A stretch of 64,000 nucleotides of DNA. It comes from Anaerolineae bacterium (GTDB lineage Bacteria > Chloroflexota > Anaerolineae > Aggregatilineales > Phototrophicaceae). Both the position numbers and the translations under genes were made by a program. Of this stretch, positions 16,011 through 25,279 are shown piece by piece; position 1 is the first letter of the stretch, and the number at the start of each line of letters is the position of its first letter. The notes under the pieces are model-generated. The model made no database searches and had not been told where the DNA came from. It saw only the letters and a list, made by a program, of their open reading frames with translations. The stretch covers positions 1 to 64,000 of the forward strand of contig JADLAY010000043.1 in the NCBI GenBank assembly GCA_020849765.1. The letters are read 5' to 3'.

Positions 16011-17645
16011 CTAATATTCCGGCATGGCCGGCGCAGGAGCGGGTTTGTCCTTCTCCGGCGCGTCCGTGATCAGAACCTCGGTCGTCAGGATCATGCTGGC
16101 GATGCTGGCCGCATTCTCGACCGCGCCGCGCGTGACCTTGGCCGGGTCCGGGATGCCCGCGTCGATCATGTCGACGTATTCGTTCGTCAGCACGTTGAAC
16201 CCGATGTTGTGGTTCTTCTTGCTCTTCTGAATGCGGCGCACTTCCTGGATGACCACCGCACCATCGACGCCCGCATTGCCGGCGATCTTCTTCATCGGCA
16301 CTTCCAGAGCACGGCGCACAATCTGCACACCGGTGTTCTCATCGTCATTCGACAGCTTCAGGCCCGACAGCGACTCGACAGCGTTGACCAGCGCCACACC
16401 ACCGCCAGGGACGATGCCTTCTTCAACCGCGGCGCGGGTCGCGCTCAGCGCGTCTTCCACGCGGTGCTTCTTCTCTTTCAGTTCCGTCTCGGTCGCCGCG
16501 CCGACGCGGATGATGGCCACGCCGCCGCTCAGCTTCGCCAGACGTTCCTGCAGCTTCTCACGGTCGTAATCGCTCGTGCTGGCGTCGATCTCGCGGCGGA
16601 TCTCCTCGATACGCCCGGTGATCGCGCTTTCCTCGCCGTAACCGTCGACGATGGTCGTGTCGTCCTTGGTCGAAACGACCTTCTTGGCGCGGCCCAGGTC
16701 CTGCAGCGTGACGGTTTCGAGCTTGCGCCCGGTCTCTTCACTGATGACGGTGCCACCGGTCAGGATGGCGATGTCACGCAGCATGGCCTTGCGGCGGTCG
16801 CCGAAGCCCGGCGCCTTGACCGCGAGCACATTGAGCATGCCGCGCAGCTTGTTCAGCACCAGCGTCGCCAGCGCCTCGCCGTCAACATCTTCCGCGATGA
16901 TGACGATGTCGCGCTTGCCGATCTGCACCAGCTTCTCCAGCAGCGGGACGATGTCCTGCGCCGCGCTGATCTTCTTTTCGTAGATCAGGATGTAGGGTTC
17001 GTCGATGGAGGCTTCCATCGAGTCCGGCGACGTCATGAAGTAGGCGCTGACGTAACCGCGGTCGAACTGCATACCTTCGACGTACTCGGTTTCGAAGTCG
17101 AGGCTCTTGCTCTCTTCAACCGTCACCACGCCGTCCTTGCCGACCTTATCCATGACCTCGGCGATCAGGTTGCCGATTTCGTCGTCCTGCGCCGAGACGC
17201 TGGCGACGCTGGCGATTTCCGCCTTGGTGCTGATCGGGGTGGCCTGGCTGGCGATGTTGCGGGCGATTTCATCCGCTGCGGCCAGAATGCCGCGCTTGAG
17301 CAGCATCGGGTTCGCGCCCGCTGCCACGTTGCGCAGACCTTCGTTGACGATGGCCTGGGCCAGAACGGTCGCGGTCGTCGTGCCGTCACCGGCGATGTCG
17401 TTGGTCTTGGTCGCGGCTTCCTTCAGAAGCTGAGCGCCCATGTTCTCATACGGATCTTCGAGTTCGATTTCCTTCGCCACGGTCACGCCGTCGTGGGTCA
17501 CCGTCGGCGCGCCGAACTTCTTGTCGAGCGCCACATTGCGGCCCTTGGGGCCAAGCGTCGTTGCGACTGCTTCCGCAACCTTATCGACACCGCGCTGCAA
17601 ACCACGTCGTGCTTCCTCGCGGAAAACGAGCTGTTTGGCTGCCAT
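16011..17645 (-). CDS. groEL: Chaperonin GroEL
   Basis: The 60-kDa chaperonin subunit, 544 residues, which folds proteins in the cytoplasm with GroES and ATP. The ATP site motifs are intact: [22 protein letters not shown] near residue 85, and the C-terminal [11 protein letters not shown]. The tail ends [11 protein letters not shown] and lacks the Gly-Gly-Met repeats common in group I chaperonins; several phyla show such variants. GGAGG lies 7 bp before the ATG. It is the second gene of the groES-groEL operon controlled by the CIRCE element at 18085. Confidence 0.98.
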   Translation of the reverse strand: MAAKQLVFREEARRGLQRGVDKVAEAVATTLGPKGRNVALDKKFGAPTVTHDGVTVAKEIELEDPYENMGAQLLKEAATKTNDIAGDGTTTATVLAQAIVNEGLRNVAAGANPMLLKRGILAAADEIARNIASQATPISTKAEIASVASVSAQDDEIGNLIAEVMDKVGKDGVVTVEESKSLDFETEYVEGMQFDRGYVSAYFMTSPDSMEASIDEPYILIYEKKISAAQDIVPLLEKLVQIGKRDIVIIAEDVDGEALATLVLNKLRGMLNVLAVKAPGFGDRRKAMLRDIAILTGGTVISEETGRKLETVTLQDLGRAKKVVSTKDDTTIVDGYGEESAITGRIEEIRREIDASTSDYDREKLQERLAKLSGGVAIIRVGAATETELKEKKHRVEDALSATRAAVEEGIVPGGGVALVNAVESLSGLKLSNDDENTGVQIVRRALEVPMKKIAGNAGVDGAVVIQEVRRIQKSKKNHNIGFNVLTNEYVDMIDAGIPDPAKVTRGAVENAASIASMILTTEVLITDAPEKDKPAPAPAMPEY

Positions 17646-17714
17646 TGTTTTTCCTCCAGAGCTTCGTTAGATGATGTTCGTTATTAACAAAAATCCTGCG
17701 AATGGCCGCGGCGC

Positions 17715-18014
17715 TTACGCCTCGACGATCCCCAGGATGTCGGCTTCCTTCATGATGAGGAGCTTCTTGCCATCGAGCTTGACTTCGGTGCCGGCATACT
17801 TGGCGAACAGCACGGTATCGCCTGCCTGCACGTCCATGTCGATGCGCTTGCCGTCATCATCACGACGCCCTGCGCCCACCGCGAGCACCTTGCCCTGCTG
17901 GGGCTTCTCTTTTGCAGTTTCGGGCAGCACCAACATACCACCGGCAATCGTCTCTTCCTGTTCAATCGTTTCGACGAGTACACGGTCGCCCAACGGACGA
18001 ATCTGGATAGCCAT
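17715..18014 (-). CDS. groES: Co-chaperonin GroES
   Basis: The 99-residue GroES subunit that caps the GroEL cavity. It shows [11 protein letters not shown] at the start, the mobile loop [19 protein letters not shown], and [24 protein letters not shown] at the end. GGGAGG sits 5-6 bp before the ATG. groEL follows 69 bp downstream. A strong promoter and a CIRCE site lie directly upstream, so the operon should be repressed by HrcA at normal temperature. Confidence 0.98.
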   Translation of the reverse strand: MAIQIRPLGDRVLVETIEQEETIAGGMLVLPETAKEKPQQGKVLAVGAGRRDDDGKRIDMDVQAGDTVLFAKYAGTEVKLDGKKLLIMKEADILGIVEA

Positions 18015-18084
18015 GCAAAACCTCCCTAGTCTTGGTCATTGACGCGACAGTCAATCGACTTTGCGCATTGGCTGGAAACACAAT

Positions 18085-18111
18085 TTAGCACTCTCATCTC
18101 AAGAGTGCCAA
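18085..18111 (-). promoter_or_regulatory. CIRCE element (HrcA operator)
   Basis: TTAGCACTC, a 9-bp spacer, then GAGTGCCAA matches the CIRCE consensus TTAGCACTC-N9-GAGTGCTAA with one mismatch. It lies just downstream of the predicted start of transcription of groES, where HrcA would block the polymerase. Confidence 0.93.
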
Positions 18112-18122
18112 AACTAGGTGAT

Positions 18123-18151
18123 AAGATACAGAGAATCGGCTCTTTCGTCAA
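18123..18151 (-). promoter_or_regulatory. Sigma-70 type promoter of groES-groEL
   Basis: On the minus strand TTGACG (18146-18151) and TATCTT (18123-18128) are separated by exactly 17 bp, and the CIRCE element begins about 12 bp further on. Confidence 0.75.
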
Positions 18152-18209
18152 GACGAGACCTGATTCTCTAGCACACTTCTTATGCGACTGCTAACGCAGA
18201 TGGATATTC

Positions 18210-19124
18210 TCAGGCCAGCGCCTTCGAGCGCGCATGCCGCAGTGACGGTAAGCGGCGCAGTTGCAGCAGAATGGCCGCCAGCAAGATCAGCGCGCCGCCG
18301 ACGATTTGCTGGAAGGCCAGCCGCTCATTCAGCAGCAAGAACGACAGCACAAGCACGATCACTGGCTCCAGCGTGCTGATGATGGCGGCCTGACCCGCGC
18401 CGACGCGCTGCATCCCCGCGTAGAAGGCGAAGATTGGCCCGGCAGTGCTGACGACAGCGGTCGCGAGTAGCACCAGCCAGCCCGTGCTCGTCGCCGGGGC
18501 CTTCAGCCCGAAGATCAGCGCCATCATGACGAAGGCCAGCAGCGTCCCGCTGATGCTGAAGGCGCTTGCCATCGCCATCGCGCTCTGCCCGCGCAGCAGG
18601 CGGCTGCTGATGACAATGTAGACCGCGTAAAAGGCGCCGTTTGCAATCGCGAACAGGATGCCTTCGCCGCTGCCGCCCTGCAGCGCCTGTTCCAGATCGC
18701 GCACGGTCAGCACCACGCCGATCAGCGTCAGCGCCAGCGCGAACCAACCGCGCCGTGACAGCGGCTCGCCCAGCGCCAGCAGCAGCAGGGCGACCATCGC
18801 CGGATAACTGTACAGGAGCACCGTGTAGAGGCTGGCATCGATCCGCACCAACGCCTGCACCGAACAGTACGACGTGCTCGCGAAGATGACGCCGACGCCT
18901 ATCAACCGCCAGCGCGGCAGCGAGCGCGCCGCCGCGTCGCCGGTCTGCCCCGTCAGCCGCAGGATCAGCCAGATACAGGGTGTCGCAAACACAAAGCGCC
19001 AGATCACGAAATCAAGCGGCGCCAGACCCGACTCGTAGGCGACTTTGGTGAAAACGGGCAGACATGCATAGCCTGCGGCGGCGATCACCAGCAGAAGAAA
19101 CCCGGAACGTTGTGAGGATGCCAT
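18210..19124 (-). CDS. EamA/DMT-family transporter
   Basis: A 304-residue inner-membrane protein with ten predicted helices in two EamA repeats. The first repeat begins FLLLVIAAAGYACLPVFTKVAY and the second ILFAIANGAFYAVYIVISSRLL. FYAGMQRVGAGQAAIISTLEPV near the end is the typical EamA motif before helix 9. Members export or import amino acids, purine-like metabolites or sugars; the substrate is not predictable. The gene is alone, between the groES promoter region and the methyltransferase gene. Confidence 0.88.
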   Translation of the reverse strand: MASSQRSGFLLLVIAAAGYACLPVFTKVAYESGLAPLDFVIWRFVFATPCIWLILRLTGQTGDAAARSLPRWRLIGVGVIFASTSYCSVQALVRIDASLYTVLLYSYPAMVALLLLALGEPLSRRGWFALALTLIGVVLTVRDLEQALQGGSGEGILFAIANGAFYAVYIVISSRLLRGQSAMAMASAFSISGTLLAFVMMALIFGLKAPATSTGWLVLLATAVVSTAGPIFAFYAGMQRVGAGQAAIISTLEPVIVLVLSFLLLNERLAFQQIVGGALILLAAILLQLRRLPSLRHARSKALA

Positions 19125-19245
19125 GGTCGCGACCGCCAGGATGCACGCAAAGCCAGCTTACAAGTCTACGAGACGGTCTTCGTTTGTCAACGTCGTGGTC
19201 AGTACCATTCTGTGGGTCGCCGTCACGTTGTACCTGGCGTGGAAG

Positions 19246-19929
19246 CTAAGGCTGCTTCTGCGCCCAGACGAGATCGTAATCGACCTGCCACGTCTCGAAG
19301 GCGACCGCTTGCATCCCGCACTCGATCAGCAGGTCGTGGAGCTGTGTCTCGGTGAACGTCTTGCCCGGCATCAGCCGCCCCGTACGACGGTTCGTGATCA
19401 GCAGCCAGCCGCCGGGGCGCACCACGCGGCACAGCTCGCGCGCGACCCGCGCCGGGCGCTCCATGAATTCCAGCGCTTCCAGGCACGTGACCACGTCGAA
19501 TTCGCCGTCTGCGGTCGGGATCTGCTCCGCTGTCGATTGGATCAGGAGCACACCAGCCTGGCCTTCGAGCTTGAGCGCGGCCACATCGAGCATCCGGCGG
19601 CTGGCGTCGAGCGCGAGGATCGGCCCGGCGAACTGCACGTGCCGCAGCATGGCGGCGGGTAGCCGTCCCGTGCCCGTCGCCACGTCGAGCACGTAGGGCG
19701 CTTTCTCCGGCGCGACCCGCTGCATGATCGGCTGCGCCAGAAACATGTGATCGTGTTCGGGGTGAAAGCGCTTGATCCCGTCGTAGCGTGTGGCGAACAC
19801 GTCGTAAAGCCAGACGACGACTCGTCGGCCCAGGTAGACGCCCTCGGTCGCGAACAGCAGCCACCAGCCAAGCACGACGATGGCGAACGCAAGCAGTGCA
19901 ATCGCCACGGCGGCGCCGAAAGTGCTCAT
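19246..19929 (-). CDS. SAM-dependent methyltransferase with N-terminal membrane helix
   Basis: The 227-residue protein has one N-terminal membrane helix (residues 5-26) and a class I methyltransferase domain. Motif I is VLDVATGTGRLPAAML, acidic motif II ILALDASRRML, and motif post-I DVVTCLEALEFM. RVVRPGGWLLITNRR is the usual UbiE/type 11 pattern. The start ATG overlaps the stop of the upstream epimerase gene (ATGA), so the two are translationally coupled. The substrate may be a membrane lipid or quinone-like compound, given the anchor, but this is inference. Confidence 0.82.
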   Translation of the reverse strand: MSTFGAAVAIALLAFAIVVLGWWLLFATEGVYLGRRVVVWLYDVFATRYDGIKRFHPEHDHMFLAQPIMQRVAPEKAPYVLDVATGTGRLPAAMLRHVQFAGPILALDASRRMLDVAALKLEGQAGVLLIQSTAEQIPTADGEFDVVTCLEALEFMERPARVARELCRVVRPGGWLLITNRRTGRLMPGKTFTETQLHDLLIECGMQAVAFETWQVDYDLVWAQKQP

Positions 19930-20933
19930 GTGAGCAGCCCTCGTTGGCGCAGCCATTCCGCACAGCGCCCGATGCCCTCCTCCAGGCTGACCTGCGGCTC
20001 CCAGTCGAGTAAATCACGTGCCTTCGCCATGCTGAACTGCGCGCGCTTCTGCATGAAGTCCACGTAATCGGGCAGCATCTTGCCCGGGCTGTAAGGCGGC
20101 GAGAACATCATGCCCACACCCGCCAGCGCATAGAGCATCCACGGCGGCAGTTCCAGGAAATCGTCGTTGACGCTGCGCGCCAGCCGCGAGTACTCGCCGA
20201 GGTACGAACGCCACGTCACCGCCGGATCGTAAGTGCAGTTGAATGCCTCACCCACCGCGCGCGGATGCTCCGCTAGCACAATCATCATGTCCGCCACGTC
20301 GTCGACGTAGATGCAGTGTGCAAAGCCTTTGCCACTGCCGAACCACGGCGTTGGCTTGAGCCGAGCCAGCCGGAAGACGACCTCCGTCCACATGTGTGAA
20401 CGCGCGCCGAAGATCATGCCGGGGCGGATGATGGTGTATTCCTGCCCGCGCGCCGCGCCGACTTCACGCACGGCGCCTTCGGCCTCGGATTTCGTCAGCC
20501 CGTAGGCATCACTGCCCGGACCGTGCGCCATATCTTCGGTGATGACTCCGTCGTAAAGCATGCCGTAGACGGACAGCGTGCTGACGTGGACGACCCGGCG
20601 CACACCCGCATCCGCTGCGGCTTGCATCAGGTTGCGGGCACCGACGACGTTGACCTGCCGCTGCACGCCGAGCTTGCCACCGAGCGCTGCCGCGCAGTGG
20701 AAGACGACCGTGCAGCCCTCCGCCGCTGCCGCCAGCGAGGCCGCATCGAGCACGTCACCCTGCACGATCTCGATGTCGCCGACGCCAACCGCCTCGCGCA
20801 GAAGGGCGGCCTTCCGCGGCGAACGCACCAGCGCCCGCACCTTGACCCCATTCGCCACCAGGCGCTGTGTCAGCGCGCTACCCAGAAAGCCGCTCGACCC
20901 CGTCACCAGCACCGTCTGTCCATTCAGCGCCAT
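19926..20933 (-). CDS. NAD-dependent epimerase/dehydratase (extended SDR)
   Basis: The 335-residue protein starts with the Rossmann motif VLVTGSSGFLGSALTQRL and has the extended SDR features: acidic GDVLD, VHVSTLSVYG, and the active-site YGLTKSEAE (YxxxK). This composition matches 3-beta-HSD/isomerase-like and nucleoside-sugar epimerases. AGAGGTG lies before the chosen ATG; the longer frame has no ribosome site. Coupled to the membrane-anchored methyltransferase, it probably works on the same lipid or glycolipid pathway. Confidence 0.85.
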   Translation of the reverse strand: MALNGQTVLVTGSSGFLGSALTQRLVANGVKVRALVRSPRKAALLREAVGVGDIEIVQGDVLDAASLAAAAEGCTVVFHCAAALGGKLGVQRQVNVVGARNLMQAAADAGVRRVVHVSTLSVYGMLYDGVITEDMAHGPGSDAYGLTKSEAEGAVREVGAARGQEYTIIRPGMIFGARSHMWTEVVFRLARLKPTPWFGSGKGFAHCIYVDDVADMMIVLAEHPRAVGEAFNCTYDPAVTWRSYLGEYSRLARSVNDDFLELPPWMLYALAGVGMMFSPPYSPGKMLPDYVDFMQKRAQFSMAKARDLLDWEPQVSLEEGIGRCAEWLRQRGLLT

Positions 20934-21101
20934 CGTCACCTCTGCTCTATATTGTGAAATCCAGGCCAGCCCATCGCAGCCGGAGAAAGCTCGCCGCCGC
21001 CAGTCCACGGTCTCGCCCGGCACTATCCAGGTGTGAAAAACCATGCATACTGAAACACACAGTATCTTGACTCACACACATCTCAACGAGGAAACCCGCG
21101 T

Positions 21102-22349
21102 ATGGCGCGCCGTCTCCCCTTTCACTACGCCTGGATTGTGGTCGTCGTCACGTTCTTTGTCCTGCTCTTCGCAGCGGGCATCCGCACCATCCCCAGCGTC
21201 ATCATTAAGCCCCTGGAAGCGGAGTTCGGCTGGGATCGTACCAGCTTATCGTTCGGTGTCGCCATTAGTTTGTTCGCCTTTGGCCTCGGCGGCCCCATCG
21301 CCGGCACGCTCGTCGATCGCTTTGGGCCGCGCCGCGTCATGCTCGGTGGGTTGGCCTTCACCGCTGCTGGCCTCGGCCTGATGGCGAATCTCAACACGAT
21401 CGTCGAATTCAACCTGCTCTGGGGCATCCTGGTCGGCGTCGGCACCGGCATCATCTCTAACGTCCTCGGCGCGACCATCGCCAACCGTTGGTTCAACCGC
21501 TACCGCGGCGCGATCATCGGCCTGCTCGTGTCTGCCTCCGCCGCGGGGCAACTGATCTTTCTGCGGTCACTGGTCGAGGTCACCGTCAACACGGGTTGGC
21601 GAAGCGGCATTACGATCGTCGCCATCGGCACCGCGGCACTGCTCGTGCCTGTGCTCCTGTTCATGCGCGATCGCCCGGAGCAGCTCGGCATCGAACCCGT
21701 GGGCGGCGTGCCGCAGGTCGGCGCAGGCAAACAGGTGGAGGATAAGCGCACGACCCTGAGGCAGGCCATGCGCACGCGCGACTTCTGGCTGCTCGCGGGC
21801 AGCTTTTTCATCTGTGGTTACACGACCAACGGCATGATCGGCACTCACCTGCTGCCGCACGCCGTCGAGCACGGCTTCGTCGAGGTCGAGGCGGCCAATG
21901 CCATCGCCTTGATGGGCGCGATGAACATCATCGGCACGCTCGCCTCCGGCTGGCTGAGCGACCGCTACGACAACCGCAAGCTCCTTGCCGGATACTATGG
22001 CTTCCGCGCGCTGTCGTTGGTGGCGCTGCCCTTCATTATCGACATGCAGGGATTGTTCATCTTTGCCGTCATCTATGGCCTGGATTGGGTCGCCACCGTG
22101 CCGCCGACGGTCAATCTGACAGCACAGCGCTTCGGGCGCGCCTCCCTCGGCACGATCTACGGCTGGATCTTCTGCTCACATATGATCGGTGCAGGCATCG
22201 CCGCCCAGGCGGGTGGTATCTTCCGCGATTGGCTTGGTGACTACCATCTGATTTTCCTGACCGCCGCGGTGATGGGTTTCATTGCCACGCAGCTTGCCTT
22301 GCGCATCAGCGTGTCGGCACGACCGGCGGTCTCCGGCGCGCCCGCCTGA
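21102..22349 (+). CDS. MFS transporter, monocarboxylate-transporter-like
   Basis: A 415-residue transporter of twelve predicted helices. RFGPRRVMLGG after helix 2 is the MFS signature A loop, and IANRWFNRYRG before helix 5 resembles the NreB/OFA and monocarboxylate-like branch (MCT, OxlT). GAGGAAA sits upstream of the start. The C-terminus ends 2 bp from the stop of the convergent glycosyltransferase gene. Substrates in this branch are mostly organic acids; none can be assigned. Confidence 0.86.
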   Translation: MARRLPFHYAWIVVVVTFFVLLFAAGIRTIPSVIIKPLEAEFGWDRTSLSFGVAISLFAFGLGGPIAGTLVDRFGPRRVMLGGLAFTAAGLGLMANLNTIVEFNLLWGILVGVGTGIISNVLGATIANRWFNRYRGAIIGLLVSASAAGQLIFLRSLVEVTVNTGWRSGITIVAIGTAALLVPVLLFMRDRPEQLGIEPVGGVPQVGAGKQVEDKRTTLRQAMRTRDFWLLAGSFFICGYTTNGMIGTHLLPHAVEHGFVEVEAANAIALMGAMNIIGTLASGWLSDRYDNRKLLAGYYGFRALSLVALPFIIDMQGLFIFAVIYGLDWVATVPPTVNLTAQRFGRASLGTIYGWIFCSHMIGAGIAAQAGGIFRDWLGDYHLIFLTAAVMGFIATQLALRISVSARPAVSGAPA

Positions 22350-22351
22350 TC

Positions 22352-23650
22352 CTAACTGCGTTTGCTGCGCATGACGCCGCGCCACAGCTTGCGCGTCGTG
22401 CGTTTGCGCACCTTTGGGCGCATCAGCGGCGTCAGATAGACTGCGCCGCTGCGGTAGATGGCGCGGGCGGTCGGCAGTTTCCCCAGCGTCCGCAGGCGGC
22501 GGCGCTTGGGATTCACAACTGGCGGACGTTGTGCATAATCCCAGACGTAGGATGCGATCTCCCAGACTGCGTCCGGCGTGCCGAGCTTGGCTGCTGCCTT
22601 GGCCCGGCGCTGCAGTTCTTCACCGCCGCCGCGCAGCCAGCTTTCGACCGCGCTGGCGACCTGGCGTGAACTCGGCGCGAACACCCCGGCATCGTTGCTG
22701 ACCAGCCACTCGACATTGCCCGTTTCCTGTCCGGGGATCGCGTCGTAAATGACCGATGGCACCCCGGCGATACAGGCCTCGTTGAGCGTCGCCGGGCCTG
22801 CCTTCGTCACCAGGATGTCCGCCGCGCCCATCAGCAGCGGCATGTTGTTGACGAAACCATAGACATGCGTCGGTTGATTCCAGTCGCTCGTCTCCAGCTT
22901 GTCTTTGAGCTGCCGGTTGCGCCCGGCGACGATCGCGAGCTGGCACTTCAGGCGCCGAGCGTTGATGGCCTTAGCCGTTTTCTGCAGCGGCCCCATACCG
23001 TCGCCGCCGCCGACGACCAGGATCGCGGGCAGGTCAGGGTCCCAACCGAGTTCGGCGCGCGCCACGTCGCGGTCTTTCAGCCGCTCGGAGAACTTGGGGT
23101 TCACCGGCAGCCCGGTGATGTGCACCTGATCCGGCGACAGCCCGGCGCGCAGTCCGCGCGTGTAAGCGGGCAGCGTCGGCACCAGCGTCAGATCCGCGCG
23201 GCGGTCGTACCAGAACATGTGCGTCGAGACCAGATCGGTGACGACGACGACGAACTGCGGGCGTGATTCGAGCTTGGCATAGGCTTCCATGCAGGGCCGC
23301 GTCAGCACCGAATGCACGCACACGACGACGTCAGCCGGGTGCTCGCGCGTCATCTGCTTCAGGCGGCTCTCACTGTAGGCATACATGCCCTGTGACAGCG
23401 CCTTGGCCCGCGCTCGTGTATTCGAGAGCTTGTAGCCCACGCCCCAGGACGATTTGCTATTGTTGATCAGCCACGGATAAAACTCCGGCATGTATTTGTA
23501 GGGAAACGGCGTGTATTCACGAAAAACGTCGACCATTTCCATTTCGACGTCACCGGCGTGCTCGATCGCCAGTGCGTCCATGATCGCTTCCGCAGCCGCA
23601 CGGTGCCCGCCGCCCGTGTCGGACATCAAGAACACTATTCGCTTGACCAC
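22352..23650 (-). CDS. MGDG-synthase-like glycosyltransferase (GT28)
   Basis: This 432-residue enzyme resembles plant-type monogalactosyldiacylglycerol synthase and processive diacylglycerol glucosyltransferases, which add a sugar to diacylglycerol at the inner membrane face. The N-terminal SDTGGGHRAAAEAI is the family hallmark for lipid docking, and the C-terminal domain carries TKAGPATLNEACIAGVPSV for sugar-nucleotide binding. The start is a GTG with AAGGAG upstream. It overlaps the DUF951 gene by 16 bp, which in turn follows the TIR-protein gene, so all three are likely one operon. The very basic C-terminus (KVRKRTTRKLW) should bind acidic lipids. Confidence 0.87.
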   Translation of the reverse strand: MVKRIVFLMSDTGGGHRAAAEAIMDALAIEHAGDVEMEMVDVFREYTPFPYKYMPEFYPWLINNSKSSWGVGYKLSNTRARAKALSQGMYAYSESRLKQMTREHPADVVVCVHSVLTRPCMEAYAKLESRPQFVVVVTDLVSTHMFWYDRRADLTLVPTLPAYTRGLRAGLSPDQVHITGLPVNPKFSERLKDRDVARAELGWDPDLPAILVVGGGDGMGPLQKTAKAINARRLKCQLAIVAGRNRQLKDKLETSDWNQPTHVYGFVNNMPLLMGAADILVTKAGPATLNEACIAGVPSVIYDAIPGQETGNVEWLVSNDAGVFAPSSRQVASAVESWLRGGGEELQRRAKAAAKLGTPDAVWEIASYVWDYAQRPPVVNPKRRRLRTLGKLPTARAIYRSGAVYLTPLMRPKVRKRTTRKLWRGVMRSKRS

Positions 23651-23883
23651 TCGTTCTCGCTCCTTGTTTCCTGCAGCGTTGGCCCGGCCTCAGAATCGGC
23701 GTGCGCGATCTGCTTCATTCGTTTCATTAACACGCGACGAGGCAGCATGATGCGCCTGCCACAGCCCGCGCACGTGAGTCCGATGTCCGCGCCGGTGCGG
23801 TTGACCGTCCACGTCGTGCTGCCACACGGATGTGGCTTGCGCATCTCGATGCGATCGCCAATCTGGATCGCGACCTCGCTCAC
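23635..23883 (-). CDS. DUF951 family protein
   Basis: An 82-residue protein of the DUF951 family, recognised by IGDRIEMRKPHPCGS and by ADIGLTCAGCGRRIMLPRR. The two Cys of CAGC plus the earlier Cys may bind zinc; the fold is a small beta domain seen widely in Firmicutes and Chloroflexota without a fixed function. A GTG at 23881-23883 follows AGAGG and is chosen. An ATG at 23896-23898, overlapping the TIR-gene stop, is possible but has no ribosome site. It overlaps the next gene by 16 bp. Confidence 0.85.
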   Translation of the reverse strand: MSEVAIQIGDRIEMRKPHPCGSTTWTVNRTGADIGLTCAGCGRRIMLPRRVLMKRMKQIAHADSEAGPTLQETRSENEWSSE

Positions 23884-23894
23884 AGTGCCGCCTC

Positions 23895-25217
23895 TCATGA
23901 GTCGCGCAGTTGGATATACACGTTGATGCGCCCTGTCCCGCCCGCCGGATCGCTGACCTCAACCTCATACGAACTATTCGAATCGACGGTCACTGAGATC
24001 CGATTCGAACTCGACGTAACCAGGTTGCCATTCGCATCGCGCAAGTCGATCTGGATCATGTCGGCGAAGTTCTCCTCGACTTCCACGTGGACATCCACGA
24101 TGGTGAAGCGTTCCGTGTTGAAGCTGGCCGTGTAGATCTGATGGGGGAAGTTGATGTCGGCTGGCAAATAGATCTCGCGGGTCGCCGGTGTTGGCGACGG
24201 GCTGGGTGTCGGCGTCATCGTCGGGGTGGGTGTGCTGGTGGGTGTGGGAGGCACGGTCGCAGCGGTCGGCACCGGCGCATTGTCCGCTTGCAGGTCGACC
24301 GTCACGCCGGAGATCCAGACGCGTCCGGTCACCGGGTGTTGGATCAAATACCACGTCTCGGTTCCGGCGGCGGACTGGGCCTGAGCGACGACCGCGAACG
24401 TCTCGCCCTGCACGGCGAACACGCTGACCTCCGGATACTCCACGCCCGGTCCGGTGCGCAGCCTCGCCGAGGACGACCCCACGACGACAACCGGAATCGC
24501 GGCTGCCGTGGTCGCTGCCGGTGTTGCGGTCGACCCCGGAGTCGTCGTCTGGTCGACATCCGGCGCACGGGTTGCCGTCGCCCGCGTCGCCGCGCCGAAC
24601 AGATCGGCGCCGCCCAGTGCGAAGAACCCGACGACTGCCACCACGGCGATCAAGACCAGCCCGGCGCAGCCCAGCGTGAACAATCCGCGATTGGAGCTTT
24701 TGCGCACCGGCCGTGATGCGGGCAGCGACTGCGTCGGCGCAATCGGCGAGCGTGCTGACTCGGCGGCGCGGATCTGCTGGGGGAATGGGCGCGGGACGGG
24801 TGTCGTCACGGCGTTTGGCGGCGGTCGCAGGGAGATGCCGTTGCGCCACAACTCGGCGTGTAATTGCGTCAGCGCGATCTCATACGGCTGCCCGGCAAAA
24901 TTGACGTATTGCAGCCGCCCAAGCTGGTAGTGCAGCTGCGCCGGGGCGACCATCACCGGCACGATCGGCTTGCCCCGGTCGCGATAATACTGCCACTCGT
25001 CTTCCACATTGTCCGAGGAGGCGGAGCTTGGCGTGATGACGACGATCATCGCGTCGCACACGTCCAGCCCTTGCTGAATGGCGCTGCTCCACTTCATCCC
25101 CGCCGGAATGTTTTGGATGTCGATCCAGATATCCGCGCCCATCTCCGAAAGAGATGTCGCCAGTCGGCGCGCAAATGACTCATCAGTGCGGCTATAACTG
25201 ATAAAGAGGCGCGGCAT
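23895..25217 (-). CDS. TIR domain - membrane helix - SH3b protein
   Basis: A 440-residue protein. The N-terminal TIR domain (4-125; LFISYSRTDESFARRL, then IWIDIQNIPAG, then NVEDEWQYY) contains a Glu (74) at the place of the NADase catalytic residue. A Pro/Ser linker precedes a single membrane helix (179-201), so the TIR domain is cytoplasmic. Outside are an SH3b-like domain (247-308; LRTGPGVEYPEV), a Pro/Thr-rich stalk (316-346) and a beta-rich C-terminus like a pre-peptidase or adhesion domain. This gives a receptor-like layout. AGAGGATTG lies before the ATG. The gene leads an apparent operon with DUF951 and the glycosyltransferase. Confidence 0.85.
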   Translation of the reverse strand: MPRLFISYSRTDESFARRLATSLSEMGADIWIDIQNIPAGMKWSSAIQQGLDVCDAMIVVITPSSASSDNVEDEWQYYRDRGKPIVPVMVAPAQLHYQLGRLQYVNFAGQPYEIALTQLHAELWRNGISLRPPPNAVTTPVPRPFPQQIRAAESARSPIAPTQSLPASRPVRKSSNRGLFTLGCAGLVLIAVVAVVGFFALGGADLFGAATRATATRAPDVDQTTTPGSTATPAATTAAAIPVVVVGSSSARLRTGPGVEYPEVSVFAVQGETFAVVAQAQSAAGTETWYLIQHPVTGRVWISGVTVDLQADNAPVPTAATVPPTPTSTPTPTMTPTPSPSPTPATREIYLPADINFPHQIYTASFNTERFTIVDVHVEVEENFADMIQIDLRDANGNLVTSSSNRISVTVDSNSSYEVEVSDPAGGTGRINVYIQLRDS

Positions 25218-25279
25218 ATCAATCCTCTCCGCTCGTGACACCGTCACCCATTATAGACAAACGCTGGGTTGAGCGGCGA

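Noticed and set aside
15984-17687. 567-codon open frame antisense to groEL
   Set aside because: Shadow of groEL codon bias; rich in Asp, His and Arg, with no motif or ribosome site.
23896-23898. ATG overlapping the TIR-gene stop as the DUF951 start
   Set aside because: The only good ribosome site (AGAGG) lies after this ATG and serves the GTG at 23881-23883; the overlap is noted as an alternative.
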